Origin: Favolaschia claudopus
Taxonomy: Eukaryota; Basidiomycota; Agaricomycetes; Agaricales; Mycenaceae
Reading direction: 5' to 3'
Length of the DNA: 64,000 nt
Assembly: GCA_037176885.1 (NCBI GenBank)
Contig: JAWWNJ010000176.1
Location: forward strand, 62,001 to 126,000
How positions within the stretch are numbered: position 1 is the first letter of the stretch; each line of letters opens with the position of its first letter. A program made the translations under genes and the position numbers. Below, piece by piece: positions 20,521 through 32,385 of the stretch. The notes below the pieces were generated by a model. It did not search any database and had not been told where the DNA came from. It was given only the letters and a program-made list of their open reading frames with translations.

Positions 20521-20630
20521 ATAGGATCAGTAGGATCAGGTATCAGTGATAGGATCATAAAGGATCAAAGGGATGCATAGGATCAGTAGGATCAGACATT
20601 GATGATAGGATCATAAAGGATCAAAGTGGT
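20521..20630 (+). repeat. 56-bp tandem repeat, two copies
   Basis: ATAGGATCAGTAGGATCAG begins at 20521 and 20577. The second copy differs at several positions. It is built of GGATCA sub-repeats. Confidence 0.9.
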
Positions 20631-20649
20631 GACACTCATGAGAGTGAGA

Positions 20650-20849
20650 GATGTCAGAGGCAAAACCCACATTCCAACAACGCGGTGGATGTAGGTGTCG
20701 ACTGCCTGCAGAGTGCTGTGTCCTGGGCGGCCACCATATTGTGCGTCTTCAATAAACCCAAGGGATTCTGCTTCAAACACAAAACGGTCAGCAGCCAGAC
20801 GCTCCAAAGGCTTAGCGAGAATACAGAGGTTCCGGAAATTCTTGCCGTA
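20650..20849 (-). pseudogene. Non-LTR (LINE) reverse transcriptase fragment
   Basis: The frame encodes ILAKPLERLAADRFVFEAES, then DAQYGGRPGHSTLQAVDTYI and HRV. This matches the N-terminal part of LINE-type RVT_1 domains (ISLL..LAKPLERL...QYGGRPGHST). Only about 65 residues remain and the YADD catalytic box is absent. The frame fades at the edge of the probable copia LTR (20634). Confidence 0.75.
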
Positions 20850-20870
20850 GAGTAGAAGTGTGACAAACAA

Positions 20871-21559
20871 TTAAATTAATTCAAAAAAATCTGAAAACTC
20901 TCATCCCGTCCCGTTCTGCTCTTCAGAGTCTTCAAAACACCAACGGACTCTGGCTCGTTAACCCTAAGTACTTGCAGCAATGAAATAGTGGAGTAGTAAA
21001 TCATATGAATGTTATTGCCATATCTACAAGTCGTACAATATGTATCTTATTCAGTGGGCGGTTGGGTACATAGAGGGGGCTGGGGGTTGCCCAGATAGCA
21101 GGGGACTGGTTTGGGATGCGCTGCGGTAAAGTCGGATACACATTCGACCAGTATTGAAGTGGATTTGCACCCAATGCCTGCTAATTTGCTGGAATGAGTG
21201 GTGTGGACTCGCTGTAGAAAAAAAAACTGACCATTTCATGGAGACTCCTCTGCTGCTTGAGAAAGTCTCGGCCTTCGCGAGTGTGAGCACACTGGGAAGG
21301 GTTCGTTGGAACCGGCATTGAGAACAGGTGCGCTCAATGTCTTCCTGGTCGTGTCGTGGCATTGGTGTATGCACTGAAGCGCTGGCAATCCCGTGACATC
21401 GGTGTGCAGGCCAGGATGACTGCAGAGCGGCGGGCGACGGGATCTACCTGCAGTAACATGATGAGCACAGACGCTGATGACATACCTTATATCTCTCTGG
21501 ATACTCCCCCTTCTTCCCCTACAGCTCAAATCCAGCTCCAAGACAGCACACCGGTACGC
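20871..21559. other. Unassigned, possibly 5' part of KDZ element
   Basis: It leads into the KDZ pseudogene. A plus-strand frame (21356-21565) with LVYALKRWQSRDIG may be its N-terminal remnant. Nothing firm. Confidence 0.3.
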
Positions 21560-22828
21560 CGCTGACAAGTCAAGCAATCAGGAGTGCCATATCTGCTCAG
21601 GCTGTTCCCTCGAGCGATGAAGATGACGAGGAGAATGAGGACGATGATGATGATACCGAAGATGAGCCTGCCGCTCCACGCCGCGGGACTAGGGCGCAGA
21701 GAACTGGCAGATCGGTTAGACACAATCCCCCGAGCGTTGGAAGGACTGAGTCGGGCATGCCCCGCATTGGGAGCCCTTTTCGACGCAAAATTCGGAGAAG
21801 AATCTGTGACGCAAAATAGGCCGGCAGCAGATGTGTATCGTCGTTTTTTTGTCCAGGTAATTTCACCTCAATCGTGCATATTATAATAAGTTCTGATCGG
21901 CAATGTAGATATGCGCAGAAGAGTCAGTTCTTCAAATGGCGAATCGGCCTGCCCTCAATCTGCTGGCAGCCTAAATGCTCGTTCCGCGTCATCCCTGGTC
22001 GAAGTACCCGTCCTTCATGAAGTGCTAAGTCACGAGAGCGCCCGGGGAGAGCAGCCCTTCTCAGATACAATACTTGATGTCTGCCGGTTCTTGTTAGACC
22101 GTGGCAGAGCTGTCTTAAACTCGCTGATTAAAGGTCCTGAGCCGCCGAGGGTTGATCAGTCTGCCGTAGAGAAGCCATGGACCGATGTAAGTGTCAGTTT
22201 GTTTCACGAACGATGACTGATATCAAAGGCTGCAGACGGGGTGCTGTTATGGCTTACCCAAGATCAGGGAGCGACCCTATTATCCAAAGCTGAAGCATGA
22301 TGTCAATATCGATGCTGGAGGCAAGCGAGGAGCGAACTGCTAAAAGTTTTACTCCCAGTATGGCGAACGACGACTGACGGGAGGTATTATGTGTGTGTGG
22401 TGCACCCACAGTATCTGCTACGGGTTCCACCGCATCCCGAAGGGAAAAGGTCGAAACAATGTTTTCTCGGCTTTATTGACTAGGTGGGAGACAGCTCCCA
22501 AGCGTGTGATTTACGACTTTGCCTGTGCACTTGGGTCCGACCGTACTGCATGACACGGGAACCAGAATTTTTTGCCAACACACAGTTTCTCATCGACGAC
22601 TTTCACTCGGTTGGGCATACAAAGTGCTCACCTGCTGCTTTCCTCAAAACTCATTGCAATGTCGATGCCCGTCTTTCCTATATCAATTCCAGCGCCGGTG
22701 AATGTGGAAACAGCGGACTGGGTCGCATTCGGAAATCTGTTAGTTACATGTCGCAAGGACGAGCTATTCTCTACTCAAGAGTTTTCTTATGTATTTGGAA
22801 TCGTTTACGCATACGAAACATGAATTAA
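21560..22828 (+). pseudogene. KDZ (Kyakuja-Dileera-Zisupton) transposase remnant
   Basis: An acidic N-terminal segment (SSDEDDEENEDDDDDTEDEP, about 21600) is followed by two probable introns (GTAATT...TGTAG ending near 21908; GTAAGT...ATCAAAG, 22188 to about 22230). The conserved core comes next: GLPKIRERPYYPKLKHDVNI, FYSQYGERRLTGGIMCVWCT, VFSALLTRWETAPKRVIYDF, ACALG, FLIDDFHSVGHTKCSPAAF, YINSSAGECGNSGLGRIRKS and LYSRVFLCIWNRLR. The D/D/E-type residues sit in YDFAC, DDFH and SSAGE. It is broken by an in-frame TAA after GGKRGANC (near 22340) and a frameshift near 22543. It would be a cut-and-paste transposase; terminal repeats were not identified. Confidence 0.8.
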
Positions 22829-23009
22829 TGTTTTTTTACACAAACATGCACTGTTTAGCTCGCCCATGAGTGACTGACAACAACTGCGGTATTTACACGT
22901 CTATGTACCGCAAAACCGGCCAACGCCAGCTTCAATGGGTGAGGAAGAGGAAACTTTGCTCAAATGGCCGTAAATACCTATTTCCCATGTCGGAAAAATA
23001 AAAATAGCC

Positions 23010-26000
23010 TTATAATGTGTCGGCATGATCATGCCATGATTTCGCCTGATATAGACGAAGCTGATATGTCACCGGACTGAGTTTTCGGATAATTTCGAAC
23101 GGACCGTCATATTTCATGAGTAATTTCTGCCCTCTGCCCGTTTCATTCCGCAAGAGTTTCAGAGAGTGAGGGTTTAATACTACCTGATCACCTTCTTCAA
23201 ACTCTGTCCGGAGCTTCCCATTGTTGTATGCGCGTCTCTGAAAGACCTGAGCCAGGAGCAGTGCTTCTTTCGCTCTTGTTCGGTCAGCTTCGAATTGCTC
23301 CGTCATTGTTTGGGCCTGTTCATGTATCACAGGTTCACCTACTTCATCCCCCCCATCAATTAGGGCTTCATTCGAGGGTCTTCCTATCGCATCCGGTCTT
23401 GATAGAAGAGTGGAGCCCGTAATTGGGTGAAAACCTCTTAGTAAATAAGCGGGTGAGAAGCCGGTGGAAGTGTGCGGAGAAGAGTTATACGCAAGTTTCA
23501 GACCGTCAACATGCTCGGACCAGTCATCTCGAGAAGGGCCAATATAAGCACGTAGTGCAATCTCAAGATATTGATTGACGATTTCGGTTTGACCATCGGC
23601 TTGAGGATGATAAGCTGCTGTAAGAGCTCGCTTCATTCCCATTAGCCGCGTCACTTCGCCCCAAAAGTCATTGCGCCACCGTGGATCACGGTCTGTGATG
23701 ACCTGCTTCGGAAGACCGTAGTTAGCGATGACGTGCTTGAAGAATAGGCGGGCGGTCTCAACTTCTGAGATTCCCGTGCTGCATGGGATAAAAGTCGCGT
23801 ACTTGGTTAACTTGTCAACAATGACAAGCAGATTGTCGAACCCGTTTGACATGGGTAACTCTGGAATGAAATCCATAGAGACCACTTCAAACGGTTGAGT
23901 GGGGATAGGGATAGGTTGAAGAAGGCCGGTAGGAGCGTGACGGCGCGGCTTGGATTTTTGACATATATCGCAAGTCGAAGTATATTGTTTGAGCCGACGC
24001 GACATCCTGGGCCAATAATAAGTACTGGCGAGTCGATTATATGTTTTGTAGTACCCGCTATGCGCTCCCTCGGTCAGAGTATCATGTATTTCAGCCATAA
24101 TCGGAACTCTGAATTTTTCTGGAACGCACAAGCGGTTGTTACCTTGCCAGTCCTCGAAATAAATCAAACCATTGTCGCTATAATGGTATTGGGGAAATAA
24201 TGGATTGCTCCAATCCTTTTCAGTCTTCCAACCTTTTAACACTTGAGAGAAATGAGGGTCCTCTCGATAGGCAGTGATCCAGTCGTTGATTTCTGCCTCG
24301 GGAATTCCAACTAAGATTGCGAAGCATTTAGAAGTGAGGTACGCACTCGAAATTGCTTGATCTGCACTGATCGGAATATCATTTAATTCAATCTGGTCAG
24401 GAGCAGAAATATCCTCCTCACATCGCACTGTATTTGTAGCAACTGTAAGTAATTTCTCCTCGAATCGAGGTCCCAGTTCTTCAAACATGTTGCGGATCGG
24501 ATCCTCGGAGTTGGATTTCAACTCGACCGCTACAGTGCTGTCTGTCGCCGGACCAGTTTGAATAGGGACTCGGCGGCGAAGTCTGGAGATTGGATCAACA
24601 TTTGAATGTACCCTGCCGGCTCGATGGACAATCTTCAATTCTGGATAAGCAGCAAAAACTGTACCCCAAGTCAGCAAACGGCGGTTGACATTCTGGAACG
24701 TACGACTCCATGTTAAAGCAGCATGATCTGTGATCGCTAAAACAGTCTCACCTTCAAGGAATGGCTGAAATTTGATTAAAGCTTCCTTCAAGGCGAGGGC
24801 CTCTCGTTCAGTGGGAGAATAATTCCGTTCCGGAGATTTTAACACCCTAGACCAATAACAGATAACTCGTTCAATATGAACCTCAGTTTTTTCAAAATCA
24901 TTAGCCCACGGACCTGGCTCCGGAACGTCACTCACTCCTTTGACGGCAGCGACCAATGTCGGTACTGGCTCACCGCTGTCGAATGCACGCTTCAAGCGAT
25001 CATACACTCGAGTGCCTCGCAGATCACGGATCAATACTGGTTGGACCTGCTGTAAGATTCCAGCTAAGCCATAATCGCACGCATCGGAGTACAAACGGTA
25101 TGGCTTACCTCGAATAGCATATCCTCGAACAGGAGCATTTGTCAATGTCTGTTTACACAGATGAAACGCTTCCCTCAACTCGTCATTCCATTCCCATTTG
25201 ACCCCCTTCTTCAAGAGCTGAAAGAATGGGTATGCGATCCAAGCGTAGAATGGAATGTAAGAAGAGAAATATACCATCATGCCGAGAAATTGTTGAACCT
25301 CGTGAGTGTTCCGTGGTTCATCTAGCTCAAGGATAGCTTTAACCTTCTCTCGATGGGTTGAGAGTCCGAGTCGAGATACCTTCTGACCAAGTAGCAGCAG
25401 CGATTGATACGCAAAGTGACATTTTGCTGGAGACAATGTAATATTCGCATCTGCGATGGCTGAGAAGACCTTATCCAAGTGTTGAACATGTTCTTCAAAG
25501 GTCAGGGAGAAAATCACAATATCATCGATGTAGACCAGTGCGAAGATCCAAAGAAACGGGGCGAGAACGTTCTGCATTACTCGTTGGAATACGCTGGGTC
25601 CATTTCGATAACCGAACGGCATTCGCCGAAATTGCCAAAGTCCGCGATGAGTTCGAAAAGCAAGTTTCTCCGCTGAAGAGGGAGACATCGTCAGCTGAGT
25701 GAATCCAGACAAGGCATCAAGAGTTGAAAGCCACTGAGATCCTGAGAGAGCTTGGAGGATATCTTCTTGTCTAGGCAACGGAAATTCATCTGGAATGACC
25801 ATTTCATTGAGTTTCCTCAAATCAATTACCATTCTCGGCTTACTGTTACGATAGACAATAAAAACCGGCGCTGCCCAGGGACTCTTTGATGGTTCAATGA
25901 CTCCCAGTTTGATCCAAGAGTCCATTTGCTTGTCGATGACCTCGCGATTAGCCGGCGAAACAGGAAATGGTGGCAAAGAAACAGGCTCGGAATCGGGCTT

Positions 26001-29000
26001 CATCAAGATCTCAACCTGCCCAGGATAATTTCCGAGCCTTCCATCCACTCCAAAAGCAAGCTTATTGCGAAGAATTACTTCCTCTAATGTCTTGCGCTGT
26101 TCGTTCGAAATTTCTGGCGAGATGTCGACCTCAGATAATAGTTTATCACCAGGAACCGAGTCTTCAGGTGCTTCTGCCGTCTTCGGGCCACCTTCCAAGG
26201 GATTCTCTGCTAAAGGATCATCCGGGTCGTTCGCATTCCGTTCAGCCTTCGAAGAAACTTTGGATTTCGAGCGAACTGTGTTGGAGGTAAGAGACAAGTC
26301 CTGACAGCCGGTCTGATTCGGACTGGATTCGGCCGACAGTTGTTGATCAACAATCGTACGTAAGACTGCCACGCGTGCGTGCATTTTACTCTGCTCTTCT
26401 TTCGAATACTTGCTCATTCGATCCAGCCAAGTCTTCGGGTTCCTAGCTGTCCCTAGAGCCTGCCCTTTCGAAATCACTACTGGGGAAGAAGAGAAGTTAG
26501 CTACATGCAAGAATGGTCTCTCCCTGGAGATTAACGAGTCCGGAGAGGCATAAATATCATCGATGTTTCCGTTGGCAGCAAAATGTCGTTCAACAAACAC
26601 TGAATCTTGGTCCTTCGGAAATGACAACTGAACAGGAACTGCAACGCTACTCTCTGGGGAAATTACAATGCGTTCCTTAGCCCAAACATCTGAGCTGTGC
26701 TGTCTTATCCGAGCTCTTCGGTTCAATTTCTGATTCCGGCGATGGATCTGTGCCTTTGGTCCATGCTGGGCGAGCCCGGGATGAACTTTGACTTTGAAGG
26801 CATGACCATCTTCGTTGCTTAAGCCGGAGTTTGTTGAATTTTGGACTTTTACTCGACGGTCTGAATTCCCGAATTGAAGGTGAGTTTCACCTTCCTCTCG
26901 TAGGATCGAAATTGAATACTGATCCGTAAAATCGTTGCCAAGAATGAACGGTGTGGTCATGCCCTTGACGACGTAGGCATCAACATTCAATTTAACAGGA
27001 CCATCGTCGGTATGGAAAAATAAATCCAAATTCACAAACCCAGAAATTGCGGACTTTCCAGTAACTTGTATCAGTTTGATATTCTGACCTCCCTTCAACT
27101 TCGGTGGATGGGTTAAACCTTCCAAAGTCTTCTGGGAAATCAAGGTAATGTCCGAGCCGGAGTCGATAATAACCCTTACCGGATCAATATTCAATCCGTT
27201 TACAGTCGCAATAGCTTCCGTAGGTTCGGCACCAAGGAATGAACAACCGGGTGGTCGAGCCATATGCTTCCGCAACTCAATGATTGACTTCTCACTTCCT
27301 ACACCAGAAGAATGTAAGACTCGATAATTTTTAGCCTCGATTTCTCGAGCTAAGCGTCGTCTAGTGTTACGATTTAGCGCAGGTTTCGCGCGATAACTTG
27401 TACAAAGCTTCGACTCAATATCTTCTTTAGCTTGATCTGATATTTCGAGGTCAAAAGCCAAAGTTGAAGTCGAAGATTCAGGAGCTCTCACCGAATCATT
27501 CCCCTCCAGGTCTGAAGTATCTCTGATCTCACTATTGTCCGAGCTGACAATATGAGTTACAGCTTCAGTAGTCCGAAGGGGTTCTTCAAAACCCTGTATA
27601 GGTTCGGATTCGGAGTCGTTGTCTCCGTCTGAATCTAATTCATAGTACAAGTTATTGTATTCATCTTGTGCTTGAAGATCGTCAATTGTTGAGCCAACAA
27701 GGTTTGTCCGAGCCGCCTTATTTCCTTTGAACGAATGTTTACACTCATAGTCCCAGTGCTTACCGCTTCCGCAGTGTCGGCAAGGGCGCGCACCCTTGGA
27801 TTCAGGCGTAGCTTTCTTGGAAACATTCCGATCGTCCTTGGGAAATTTAGGGGGACCAATATTGGCCGACCATCCGACAAGGTTGACTCGGGCAACTCGT
27901 TCACGGTTCTGTTGGCTTTCTCAATACCTGTCACGTTCACGTTCTCGGTAAGCCAGATCTCGCTCTTGCCGATCAAGCTTCATCAAGGCTTCTTCATGAT
28001 AACGAATAGCTGACTGGAATTCTATCACATCTCGATACATCTGAGTCGTGAGGATAGTGTTCCAAGTCGAAGGTGCACCCTCCATTACCTCGAGAATAAT
28101 TTCTGAATCGTCCATTGCATAGACATTATTGAGCAGCTCGGTTTTGCGAATATAATATTCACTCGGTGTTTCACGTGAGTGACCAGATTCTCGATAAGAG
28201 GCTCTGTTGGCGCGACCGCGCTGCCGGTCCAACCATTGACGGTTCATGTAATAGGTTGAGAAAGCGGTTCGTAATGTTTCCCAATTTCTCTCGATGTCAG
28301 AACGGTAATCGATTGGAAGTGACCAGTACCAAGTTTCCGCAGCTCCTTCAAGCCGTTTAGGAACAACTCGCCCAAGCTGTTGGAATACTGTGGAAGACTC
28401 CTTGGCTATATCATTGATCTTAGTGATCCAGCGCATGATGGTATCGGTATTGCCGTCCTACTTGGGTACGTTATCATGTTTCAACTTGAGATCAAAGTGA
28501 ACCTCTTTCAGGGAAGTTGAATCTCCGCCCTGACGTCTTAATCCAGTAGGATTATCCTGTCGATTGGGAACCTGGAATGCAGGTCGCCTGCGTCTGGCAT
28601 CCCGATGATCATCTGGATCATCGTCTCCGTCATCATCATCATCACCTGGATCACCGGCAGGCGGAGCCTGAGGTGGTGGAGGCTGTCGAGGCTCACGAGG
28701 CGGCGGATCACGGTCAGGCCGTCTGAGGTGCGGAGGTATATCTCTCCCTCGGAAATTCCCTTGGGGACTCATGCGCCTCATCTGATCTGCCTCCCTAGGG
28801 TCAAGGGGAACATCACGGCCTCTGGTAGGCTTGACATCCTCATAAATAGGCCCAAGAGTTTCAGCAATTCGACGATTATTCTTCGGTAATCCAGCCACAC
28901 CAAACGTGTTCCTACTAGAGGTGGGAACTCGTGAATTTTCAACATGATGGTATGGAGTCTTACGCGAGGAAATAGGAGAAGCACTAACCGAACGTTTGTC

Positions 29001-29762
29001 AAATTCAGCGACTGCATTCAGAGTTTCAGTGTCTCGATCTTGCGGTCGTTGTTCCAAGAAATTGTAGTACTTATCCATTAAATACAGGAAATTTTCGACC
29101 TCTACACGGAAGCATACCGCAAGAATCTCAAAGTCGTTTTGCAAGTATATCTCAGAAATATCCTCGTCGTTTCCCCACGAAGGGAGAGCCGGAGGTGTTT
29201 TCCCAGCAAGACGGAATGAATCCTCCGCTCTTCGCCTGCGATCATGCAAGATTCTGAGAAGTTTCTTGTACTCACGAGCTTCAACGCGATAGCCGTGGCG
29301 ACGTTCTGTCAGGTCGAACTTTTCTACAATTTCTAAGACATCCTCAAGCAGCTCAAGCTCAATTTGGAAAACCTTTTCAAATAATCGGCGTGAAGCCTTC
29401 ACAGCCGTCATGAGAAAGTCCTTGCCAGTGGCAACTACACCTTTTGACAACGCATCCTGACGACGCATCAAGATACTGGCATTAGTCCCAATCTTGGCAG
29501 TAGGTTTCAACGTGGGTGCTAGAATTCGAGTAGTTGTCCATTCGCCAGGATCAAAGATTTCTTCTGGTTCAACGGGCCCTACAAAGTCGTGCAATGCATC
29601 CACATCGAAATTGTCCTGAGAGTTATACTCTGGGATCTGATCGGCAGAGGTATTACCTGCCTGAAGGTTGTCAACTGGAGATTGACGGGATGGGGATCGG
29701 CGCTGACGGGGAGTGGAAGTCTGAACCGGGGAACCAGGTTCCTGTTCGACGGTAGTAGACAT
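23010..29762 (-). pseudogene. Chromo-B Gag-Pol (two nonsense mutations, 3' truncated)
   Basis: The frame from ATG 29762 stays in one phase throughout. It is interrupted by TAG at 28458-28460 (Chromo-C has Trp) and TGA at 27921-27923. Gag (29762 to about 27700) has a long N-terminal part, WYWSLPIDYRSDIE and STWNTILTTQMYRDVIEF, then a CRHCGSGKHWDYEC knuckle. Protease follows: VIIDSGSDITLIS near 27160. A linker of about 270 residues leads to RT (VYIDDIVIFS near 25525). RNase H begins SDACDYGLAGIL (25070). Integrase has GAHSGYYKTYNRLA, CDICQKSK, SMDFIPEL, TDRDPRW and NQYLE. Translation ends at a stop at 23010 after about 17 foreign residues. It would make particle and replication proteins if intact; here it is dead. 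Confidence 0.92.
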
Positions 29763-29846
29763 GATGGGTTGTACGATGGAAGAAGGAAAAGAAAAAGAGA
29801 ATACAACGGGTGCTTACTGAAGGAAAGTTCCCAATGTGTCCACCAA

Positions 29847-30424
29847 TGTTAGCGAAACCGGTTCCACGAATGCGGATGAGCGGTTGGTGTTGCCGATTGG
29901 CAATACGAGTTGAATAGAGTGTAAAAGAATTTAGTTGCAAACTTCCTTCTCTTAAGTCACCTTCCGTTTCTCTTAGAATCTATTAAGCAGCCGAACGACA
30001 AGAGTGAATCTTTGTCGTTCTTGAACACGGGAAACGTCTCCGTGGTCCTGGGATTGCTGTACTAATCCCGAGTCAAGCTTAGAGCGTTGCTAGAGAATTA
30101 GTTGTAGTGATACTTATGTTCACGCAGATTTTAAGTGAGTACGATATGGATTGAAGTAAAGAAGTGATGCCCACATTTGGGGGACATCTCCCTTTATATA
30201 CTGTAGCTAGCTCGGGGATGCCCTCGGGCTCGGGGTTGCTCTGTAAGCCCGAGACCGAACCATGCCCGAGAGAACGTTGAGGGTCATCTGATCACAATGA
30301 CGCAAAGGGTCAGAAAGTAGACGGAAGAGTACGACTTTTCTGCCGCACTTTGCGTCATTTTTGATCGAGTTTCTCCGAGCGCGAGAGAACTGAGAATAAG
30401 GGTTTAATTCCAATATCCACAACA
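29847..30424 (-). repeat. 5' LTR of Chromo-B
   Basis: Plus-strand ends are TGTTAGCGAAACC and CCACAACA, 578 bp, positioned as the Chromo-C LTR is relative to its gag leader. There is no second copy in the window, so the outer edge rests on the TG...CA rule only. A TATATA box-like word occurs near 30195. Confidence 0.7.
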
Positions 30425-31703
30425 CCATCTATGCCTCAAATATACTTACTTCTGGCTTCCCTGGCAACGATTTCAGCAAGATTTGACTTTGGCAAAGTGC
30501 CTTTTGGTCTCCTTTACCTGCGCGTCGATGGGGAATGACCCTTCCTTGTAAGCACGAATTCTGGCTTCCTTTCTTCCGGCCGGCTTTCTGTCGTCATCGC
30601 TAACGCACTGCGTCCATACACCCAAGTGAGGCATCTGAAGTCATCTGAATACGGTGCGTCGGTGTGTGGTCATCCTTAATTTCTGTCTTTCTTGTTGCTG
30701 ATTCAAACCCTTCGAGCCTCCAAGAAATACCATCGTGGTCGACTTTACCAACAGTTCAAAGCTGTATAGTCGTCGATACGTACGGTCGCAAAAAACTGCA
30801 GCGCCGGCACCCGCTGCCTACCTCCGCCGATCTCATCGATGCCTCCTCCTCTGTGTTCTTCGCTCTCGTTGTCTCCGCCGCCGTCTTGTTGCCTGGTATT
30901 TTCCCGCGCCTCCGTCCCACTTGCCGTCGCTCTCGGCTGCCTCCCGGTACAGGACCGTCACTGTTGTCTTCTGTTTCCGCCGCTCGCAATGCCTCCATCA
31001 ACCCTTCTGCCGTCCGCTTGCACTGGTGACCTCCTCATGCACGATGTCGCGGACGATCTTCGCGTGCGCCTATCGATTTCAACCTGCGGCGTGCGCTATC
31101 CGTCGTGTGCTTTCGATTGCACACAACATCGCAGTTGGCAATGCAGGACTTCCTGTGTTCGTTGAACGCGATGTTTTGTTTCAAATCAAGCACATCGGCA
31201 CAACTCAACTGATGGTCGAGGCGCGATACGTGCCACAAAATCATACAAGCCCTAGGCTACTTGTCCATTCTCTTCTTGTTTGCTCAAATCTGGGCGTCCG
31301 ATTTACAAATTCTCTTCGACGGCGGCCCATGCCCACACATACACCACTTACGGCTTCCCCTTCTCTTGCATTTATGGCTTCTACTCGCATTCGTAGTTGC
31401 GAGCACGGTGGGCAGCGATTCTTCAACGGATTCTTTCAATCTTCCGGCAGCTGGGACCGGGTCGGGCACCAAGGTTTACTGCATTAACAATTGAGTGGGC
31501 GGCGGAGGTTGCGAAAAAACTTTTGGTGGCCCGACAGCCATTGGCTGCGGCTGATTACAAATAGAGAGCAGAGATACTTACCTGCATGCCAGCAGAATTC
31601 CCCGAGTTCCGAGTTCGCGGGAGTCTCAAACCCGAGACTGTTGTTGGCGACGACAAGAGTCGAATATTTAGGTGAAGAAATCGCGTGTATTGGGCGCCGA
31701 ACG
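30425..31703. other. Unassigned sequence
   Basis: Several overlapping plus-strand frames exist. The stretch 31095-31235 encodes IAVGNAGLPVFVERDVLFQI followed by KHIGTTQLMVEARYVP, which looks like constrained protein, but I cannot place it. The preceding part is C/T-rich and low in complexity. No terminal repeats found. Confidence 0.35.
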
Positions 31704-32383
31704 TACTCGTGCTCACAAAAAGTGATGGCGTCGCTGTTTTTTCACATTTCTGGACGCTATATGAACGCCTTTGCCCAAATCAAAGCGCTTGGCAGTGTAG
31801 AATTCTTACGCGCATATTCTCAGAAACATGATTTGATTAATAAACTGTGATGCGCGATCAAATGTCCGAAAAAGGCAAAACACCCAAATTTTGGCTTGCC
31901 GTGGGATGTTTTCCATCAAAATTCAAATCGGCCAAATTGTAGCCCCGAAGGAGTAGACAGGCCTGGCACTTTGAATTATGCAAAAATGTGCATGCAATAC
32001 CGAGATATATGGACTTCAAAGTCGGGAAAAACAGCAAAAATGGCCAAAATCAACGAAAACCACACTATTGCACGGGTTATAGCGACGGAGCTGATGCATA
32101 TTTTTGCCCAATTTGAAATGCCACATGTATCTACTCGTCAAGGGCTACAATCTGGCCTGTCCAGATTGTGATGAAAAACATCTTGCGCCAAGCTGGATTT
32201 TGGTGGTTTTGCCTTTTTCGGCCATTTGATGGCATATCATATTTGTTTGATCAAATCATTATGCCAGAAATATGCAGATAGTCATTCTAGCCCACCTAGC
32301 ACTTTATTTCATGAAGGGCCCTCCATTCAGCGTTCAGAAATCCGAAAAAGGAGCGACGCCATCACTTTCCGTGACCCGGAGTA
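31704..32383. mobile_element. 680-bp TIR element, copy 1
   Basis: The left end (TACTCGTGCTCAC, then AAAGTGATGGCGTCGCT) and the right end read inward (TACTCCGGGTCACGG, AAAGTGATGGCGTCGCT) form imperfect arms of about 60 bp, with TA at each border. A copy with most of its length conserved lies at 42153-42838. Interior frames are short and not conserved as protein; it is non-autonomous. Confidence 0.85.
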
Positions 32384-32385
32384 TG

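Larger units (their letters stand above)
19601..20634 (-). repeat. Probable copia LTR, split by a MITE
   Basis: The plus-strand ends are TGTAAGGCAC and GTGGTGACA (TGT...ACA). It sits just upstream of the copia gag fragment in the right orientation. Without the MITE at 20068-20479 it is about 620 bp. Near its right edge it contains two tandem 56-bp units and near its left edge two 50-bp units. A second LTR and target duplication are absent. The right end falls against LINE-like sequence. Confidence 0.45.
23010..30424 (-). mobile_element. 3'-truncated chromovirus, Chromo-B
   Basis: On the minus strand: 5' LTR (29847-30424), a leader with CATTGGTGGACACATTGGG next to the LTR, then one gag-pol frame from ATG 29762. 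Sequence homologous to Chromo-C stops near 23060, within the integrase C-terminal GPF module (YDGPFEIIRKLSPVTYQLRL). The chromodomain, polypurine tract and 3' LTR are missing. The truncation is a deletion, or a join to unrelated DNA at 22830-23060. Chromo-B and Chromo-C belong to the same lineage but not the same family. Confidence 0.9.

Noticed and set aside
30735..31487. 250-codon plus-strand frame as a gene
   Set aside because: The first half is a translation of C/T-rich low-complexity DNA, and the conserved-looking peptide covers under 50 residues.
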